Shown here: piece after piece, positions 60,749 to 64,000 of the stretch
Position numbering within the stretch: position 1 is the stretch's first letter
Layout of the letters: each line of letters starts with the position of its first letter
The notes under the pieces: model-generated
Database searches by the model: none
The model's input: only the letters and a program-made list of their open reading frames with translations
Told to the model about the DNA's origin: nothing
Made by a program: the position numbers and the translations under genes
Assembly (NCBI RefSeq): GCF_002335805.1
Contig: NZ_NISU01000001.1
Coordinates: 1,682,079 to 1,746,078, forward strand
Reading direction: 5' to 3'
DNA: 64,000 nucleotides
Source: Bacillus sp. FJAT-45350
GTDB lineage: Bacteria; Bacillota; Bacilli; Bacillales; NISU01

Positions 60749-62037
60749 TGGACCCTTTAGTATTACTGTTGGTAAGTTTTTTAGTTCTGATAGTCATTAA
60801 AGTACCAATCGCTTTTGCCCTTGGATTATCATCGATGATTACAATCTTTTACTTGGGCTTACCTATGGCTACAATCATTAATCAGATGTTTTCAAGTGTT
60901 AACTCTTTTCCTCTATTAGCCGTTCCTTTGTTTCTATTATTAGGAAGATTAATGAATGATGGTGGAATTACGGATAAGTTGGTCCACCTAGCAAGTTCTT
61001 TAGTAGGTCACATACGTGGTGGCCTAGGACATATTAATGTATTAGTAAGTATGATGTTTGCCGGTTTATCTGGTTCAGCTGCTGCTGATACAGCTGGTGT
61101 TGGCGCAATGATGATCCCAGCAATGAAACGTGCAAGGTTTGATGCTCCTTATGCTGTCGCTATTACAGCGATATCATCGACGTTAGGGGTCATCATCCCT
61201 CCTAGTATTTTAATGGTTATTTATGGAGCTATCGGCCAAGTGTCAATTGGAGCCCTTTTCTTAGCTGGTATTGTTCCTGGTATTCTCATTGGCCTAATGC
61301 AAATGGTTTATACGTACATACTAGCTATAAAAAAAGGATTTCCATCCTCACCTAAAACAACTGTCAGTGAAAAAGGAACGGCGTTAATCAAAGCGATTCC
61401 CGTTTTATTACTTCCGCTTATTATCTTAGGCGGTATTACTGGTGGAATCTTCACAGCTACTGAAGCGGCAGGAATCGCAGTTGCTTACGGTTTGATTCTG
61501 ATGATGTTTTATAGGTCTTTAAATCTTAGAAAATTACCTGGCATTCTAGCAGACTCCATTGTGAACTATTCACTACCAATGTTAGCTGTAGCAAGTGCAG
61601 GGATTATGGGCTGGTTAATTGCTAGATTAGGTGCACCAGAAATGATTTCAGGTTTTGTTATGAGCATTACAACAAATCCATTAGCCGTATACTTGCTAAT
61701 TGTGGTAATACTACTTATTGTTGGAATGTTCTTAAGCCCAGTAACAAGCATCATTATTTTTATGCCGATTATTCAAGAGCTAGGCCAGGCCGCACAAGCT
61801 GACCCTGTTCATTTAGGTGTAATTGTCATTCTAACGTTATCATTAGGAATGGTTACTCCTCCTTATGGTATTTGCTTGTTAATCGCTACTCAAATTGGAG
61901 AAATCAGCGCACCACGAGCGTTTATGGCGATTCTACCGTTAATCGGAATATCATTAGCAATTATCATAGTTGGCGTTCTTTTGCCAGATATTTTCTTGCT
62001 ACTACCTAAGTTATTAATGCCTGATGTGATGTTATAG
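60748..62037 (+). CDS. dctM: TRAP transporter large permease DctM (set 3)
   Basis: 429 residues with 12 or so membrane helices: SFPLLAVPLFLLLGRLMNDGGIT, GLSGSAAADTAGVGAMMIPAM, GVIIPPSILMVIYG, MVTPPYGICLLIA. It shares family motifs with sets 1 and 2 but is not part of the recent duplication. A 28-bp gap leads to the acyl-CoA dehydrogenase-like gene, so import and oxidation of the same substrate are likely linked (inference). Confidence 0.92.
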   Translation: MDPLVLLLVSFLVLIVIKVPIAFALGLSSMITIFYLGLPMATIINQMFSSVNSFPLLAVPLFLLLGRLMNDGGITDKLVHLASSLVGHIRGGLGHINVLVSMMFAGLSGSAAADTAGVGAMMIPAMKRARFDAPYAVAITAISSTLGVIIPPSILMVIYGAIGQVSIGALFLAGIVPGILIGLMQMVYTYILAIKKGFPSSPKTTVSEKGTALIKAIPVLLLPLIILGGITGGIFTATEAAGIAVAYGLILMMFYRSLNLRKLPGILADSIVNYSLPMLAVASAGIMGWLIARLGAPEMISGFVMSITTNPLAVYLLIVVILLIVGMFLSPVTSIIIFMPIIQELGQAAQADPVHLGVIVILTLSLGMVTPPYGICLLIATQIGEISAPRAFMAILPLIGISLAIIIVGVLLPDIFLLLPKLLMPDVML

Positions 62038-62065
62038 ATAAAAAGAATTAGAGGGGGTACGACAA

Positions 62066-63229
62066 ATGGACTTGAGGTTGCTTACAAGTACCGAAGAACG
62101 ACTGCAAGTATTAGAAGAGAAAGTAAAAATTTTTAGCGAAAGAGCATGGAAACATGATACTGAGTGTACGTTTCCACATGAAAATATTAATGATTTACGA
62201 GAGATAGGTTATCCTTCTTTAACAGTACCCAAGAGGTATGGTGGATTAGAGGTCTCTCTCCTTGAAATGGTTCAAATGCAAGAGACAATCGCAAAATATG
62301 ATGGTTCAACTGCCCTTTCCATAGGGTGGCATATGGGAATTGTTAAGCATCTTAATGAACAGCAATCTTGGGATGAAGAGACATATAAAACGTTTTGCGA
62401 GGACGTTATTAATAGAGGTGCGTTAATAAATAATGCCGCTTCAGAGCCAGCTACAGGTAGCCCAACAAGAGGTGGTAAACCTGAAACAGAAGCAATAGAC
62501 ACGGGCCAAAAATGGATAATAACAGGGAGAAAGAATTTCACAACAACCTCCCCTGCTCTTGACTATTTTGTAGTTAGTGCATCTATAAAAGGGACAGACC
62601 AAGTAGGAAACTTCCTTATCCCGAAAGAAAGCACAGGATTAACCATTGAAGAAACGTGGGATTCGATTGCTATGAGAGGCACAGGCAGTCACGAACTTGT
62701 ATTAAATGATGTTGAGGTTGAAAAAGATAACTTAGTCGAATACCTCACACCAGGAAATAAGCCAGCAGCGGGATGGTTATTACATATCCCTGCTTGTTAC
62801 CTAGGAATCGCAAAAGCTGCCAAACAATATGCAATCAAATTCGCAAAAAGTTATTCTCCAAACAGTATTGAAGGTACTATAGCAGACCTTCCATACGTGA
62901 ATCAAAAAATTGGTGAAATGGAATTACGTGTTTTACAAAGTCAACATTTCCTATATTCAGTAGCTAACAAATGGGATACGCTTAATAATGAAGAACGACA
63001 GTTAATGAAACCTGAATTAGGTGCAGTTAAGCATACTGTTGTAAATCAAGCGCTTGAAATTGTTGATTTAGCAATGAGGGTTACTGGAGCTAGAAGTCTA
63101 TCACAAAAAAATCCTTTACAACGTTATTATCGTGATGTTCGTGCTGGGTTGCACAATCCACCAATGGATGACATGACTATTGGCCTTTTAGCAACAGATG
63201 CTATTAGAAGAATCGAGAGCACTTCTTAA
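62066..63229 (+). CDS. acyl-CoA dehydrogenase family flavoprotein
   Basis: 387 residues: N-terminal helical domain, beta-barrel with NNAASEPATGSPTRGGKPETEA and KWIITGRKNFTTTSPALDYFVV, then MRGTGSHELVLNDVEV and a C-terminal helical domain. This is an acyl-CoA dehydrogenase fold. The usual catalytic glutamate cannot be placed with certainty and some relatives (DszC/HpaB-like or nitroalkane oxidases) are flavin monooxygenases, so the reaction is open. AGAGGGGG precedes the ATG. Last gene in the TRAP set 3 operon, ending in a strong terminator. Confidence 0.82.
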   Translation: MDLRLLTSTEERLQVLEEKVKIFSERAWKHDTECTFPHENINDLREIGYPSLTVPKRYGGLEVSLLEMVQMQETIAKYDGSTALSIGWHMGIVKHLNEQQSWDEETYKTFCEDVINRGALINNAASEPATGSPTRGGKPETEAIDTGQKWIITGRKNFTTTSPALDYFVVSASIKGTDQVGNFLIPKESTGLTIEETWDSIAMRGTGSHELVLNDVEVEKDNLVEYLTPGNKPAAGWLLHIPACYLGIAKAAKQYAIKFAKSYSPNSIEGTIADLPYVNQKIGEMELRVLQSQHFLYSVANKWDTLNNEERQLMKPELGAVKHTVVNQALEIVDLAMRVTGARSLSQKNPLQRYYRDVRAGLHNPPMDDMTIGLLATDAIRRIESTS

Positions 63230-63261
63230 AATCTAGAAAAACTTGAATATTATTCTATTAC

Positions 63262-63305
63262 GAGGCTGTCTCAAAAGGTAAAATCCTACCTTTTGAGACA
63301 GCCTC
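63262..63305 (+). terminator. terminator of the TRAP set 3 operon
   Basis: A 19-bp perfect stem, GAGGCTGTCTCAAAAGGTA with TACCTTTTGAGACAGCCTC, loop of 6, then TTTAG. The GTCTCAAAAG core also occurs at 1110-1119. Confidence 0.85.
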
Positions 63306-63404
63306 TTTAGCTATTACTTTCAAGCCTTGAATTTCAGCTGCATCATATGGAATAAGTGAATAGAAACGGAAAAATTTTTATCCATTATAACTTCACAAGG
63401 ATGT

Positions 63405-64000
63405 TCAGATATATAAGCTCTCTTTCTTAGCTAACCATTTAATTAAAAAAGGAAGAGCAAATAATACCCCTAATACTCTCAATATTTGTAGTGTGGCAAC
63501 AACAGTTGGATCGATTCCTAATGCAGCAGCTGTTGAAGCCATTTCACCTGAACCAGCAGGAACAGTACTTAACAAACTAGTCATAAACCCGAGTGGAGTT
63601 ATTAAATAAAATATTGTAGAGAGAAACAAGCTCATACCAAAAAATAAGATGATAATTACAACACTCACTAAGCCTATCTTTTTTAATTCTATAAACGTCT
63701 TCTTGTCAAACTGAATTCCTATAATTGCACCCATTAACGATTGTGCTATTCCTGTCATAATGCTAGGTACCCCATGTGTTGGTACTATCCATTGCACTGC
63801 TATAAAGCCTAGAATTATCGAAAAAACTAATGGAGAACCTGGAAACTTAAATCTTTCTGAAAGCCACAACGTACATACCACTATGGTAGCTATAATAAAT
63901 ATAGAGCTAACAATGAAACTAATTTCAAAATTCTTTTCTGCTATAACAGGAGGCTTTTGAAAGCCATATATTCCTACAATTAATGGAATTATTAAAAGAA
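63405..64000 (-). CDS. AbrB-family membrane protein (putative transporter), N-terminus cut by window edge
   Basis: At least 198 residues; the frame stays open to the right edge. Repeated hydrophobic helices with GFIAVQWIVPTHGVPSIMTGIAQSLMGAIIGIQF and LLSTVPAGSGEMASTAAALGIDPTVVATLQILRVLGV, the second repeat of the AbrB-duplication membrane family (TIGR03082), once mislabelled as ammonia monooxygenase. It is not the AbrB transcription factor. A GTG at 63881 gives a shorter frame, but upstream sequence (PLIVGIYGFQKPPV) clearly belongs to the same protein. Function is likely transport; unknown. Confidence 0.75.
   Translation of the reverse strand, partial: LLIIPLIVGIYGFQKPPVIAEKNFEISFIVSSIFIIATIVVCTLWLSERFKFPGSPLVFSIILGFIAVQWIVPTHGVPSIMTGIAQSLMGAIIGIQFDKKTFIELKKIGLVSVVIIILFFGMSLFLSTIFYLITPLGFMTSLLSTVPAGSGEMASTAAALGIDPTVVATLQILRVLGVLFALPFLIKWLAKKESLYI

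Overview
The window looks like the chromosome of an AT-rich, endospore-forming, motile member of the Bacillaceae. Evidence for this: a small acid-soluble spore protein (sspH), a KinB-type sporulation kinase, two methyl-accepting chemotaxis receptors, a CIRCE heat-shock operator, TreR-type and cre-type operators, AGGAGG ribosome binding sites and GTG/TTG starts. No rRNA, tRNA, CRISPR array, prophage or intact insertion sequence was seen. Species cannot be decided from the window.

Layout. 1-2.8 kb: trehalose uptake (treP) and phosphotrehalase (treC, cut by the left edge) behind two TreR-type operators. 3-9.1 kb: queD, a MerR-like coiled-coil protein, chemoreceptor 1, and htpG under a perfect CIRCE. 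9.3-15.6 kb: a phosphoesterase; a four-gene block (RpiR regulator, M20 desuccinylase-like, GNAT, N-succinylamino acid racemase-like) matching the known route that converts D- to L-amino acids irreversibly; sspH; a HAD phosphatase. 15.6-22.1 kb: alkaline phosphatase, a truncated FAD oxidoreductase remnant, an unrecognised polytopic membrane protein, a DsbA/FrnE-family oxidoreductase whose first catalytic cysteine codon is an in-frame TGA followed by a SECIS-like hairpin (probable selenoprotein), a nitroreductase and an Old Yellow Enzyme. 22.1-32 kb: small conserved proteins, an NhaC-family antiporter, redox flavoproteins, GrpB-family protein and chemoreceptor 2. 32.4-40.4 kb: cytochrome P450, class IV PHA synthase phaRC, an orphan TRAP binding protein, a Baeyer-Villiger monooxygenase/esterase pair with a cre site, and an orphan serine recombinase. 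40.5-45.6 kb: a BmrCD-type heterodimeric ABC exporter behind competing leader hairpins, and a KinB-like kinase. 45.8-64 kb: three TRAP transporter sets. Two are recent duplicates carrying a 305-bp identical tract and a dctP fossil. With them lie a class II aldolase, a TauD-type dioxygenase, a GlcD-type FAD oxidase, a GalT-like protein, PlsY, an acyl-CoA dehydrogenase-like flavoprotein, and an AbrB-family membrane protein cut by the right edge.

How it works together. Much of the window is organic-acid uptake and oxidation (four TRAP binding proteins, oxygenases, flavin enzymes, cre sites) plus thiol/redox chemistry. The gaps contain at least three families of short dispersed repeats. One is a MITE-like element of about 175 bp with inverted ends; its terminal hairpin also appears alone, acting as a terminator.

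Gaps over about 300 bp hold operators, terminators or repeats, listed individually. The exceptions, 31968-32428 and 39519-39848, show almost nothing.
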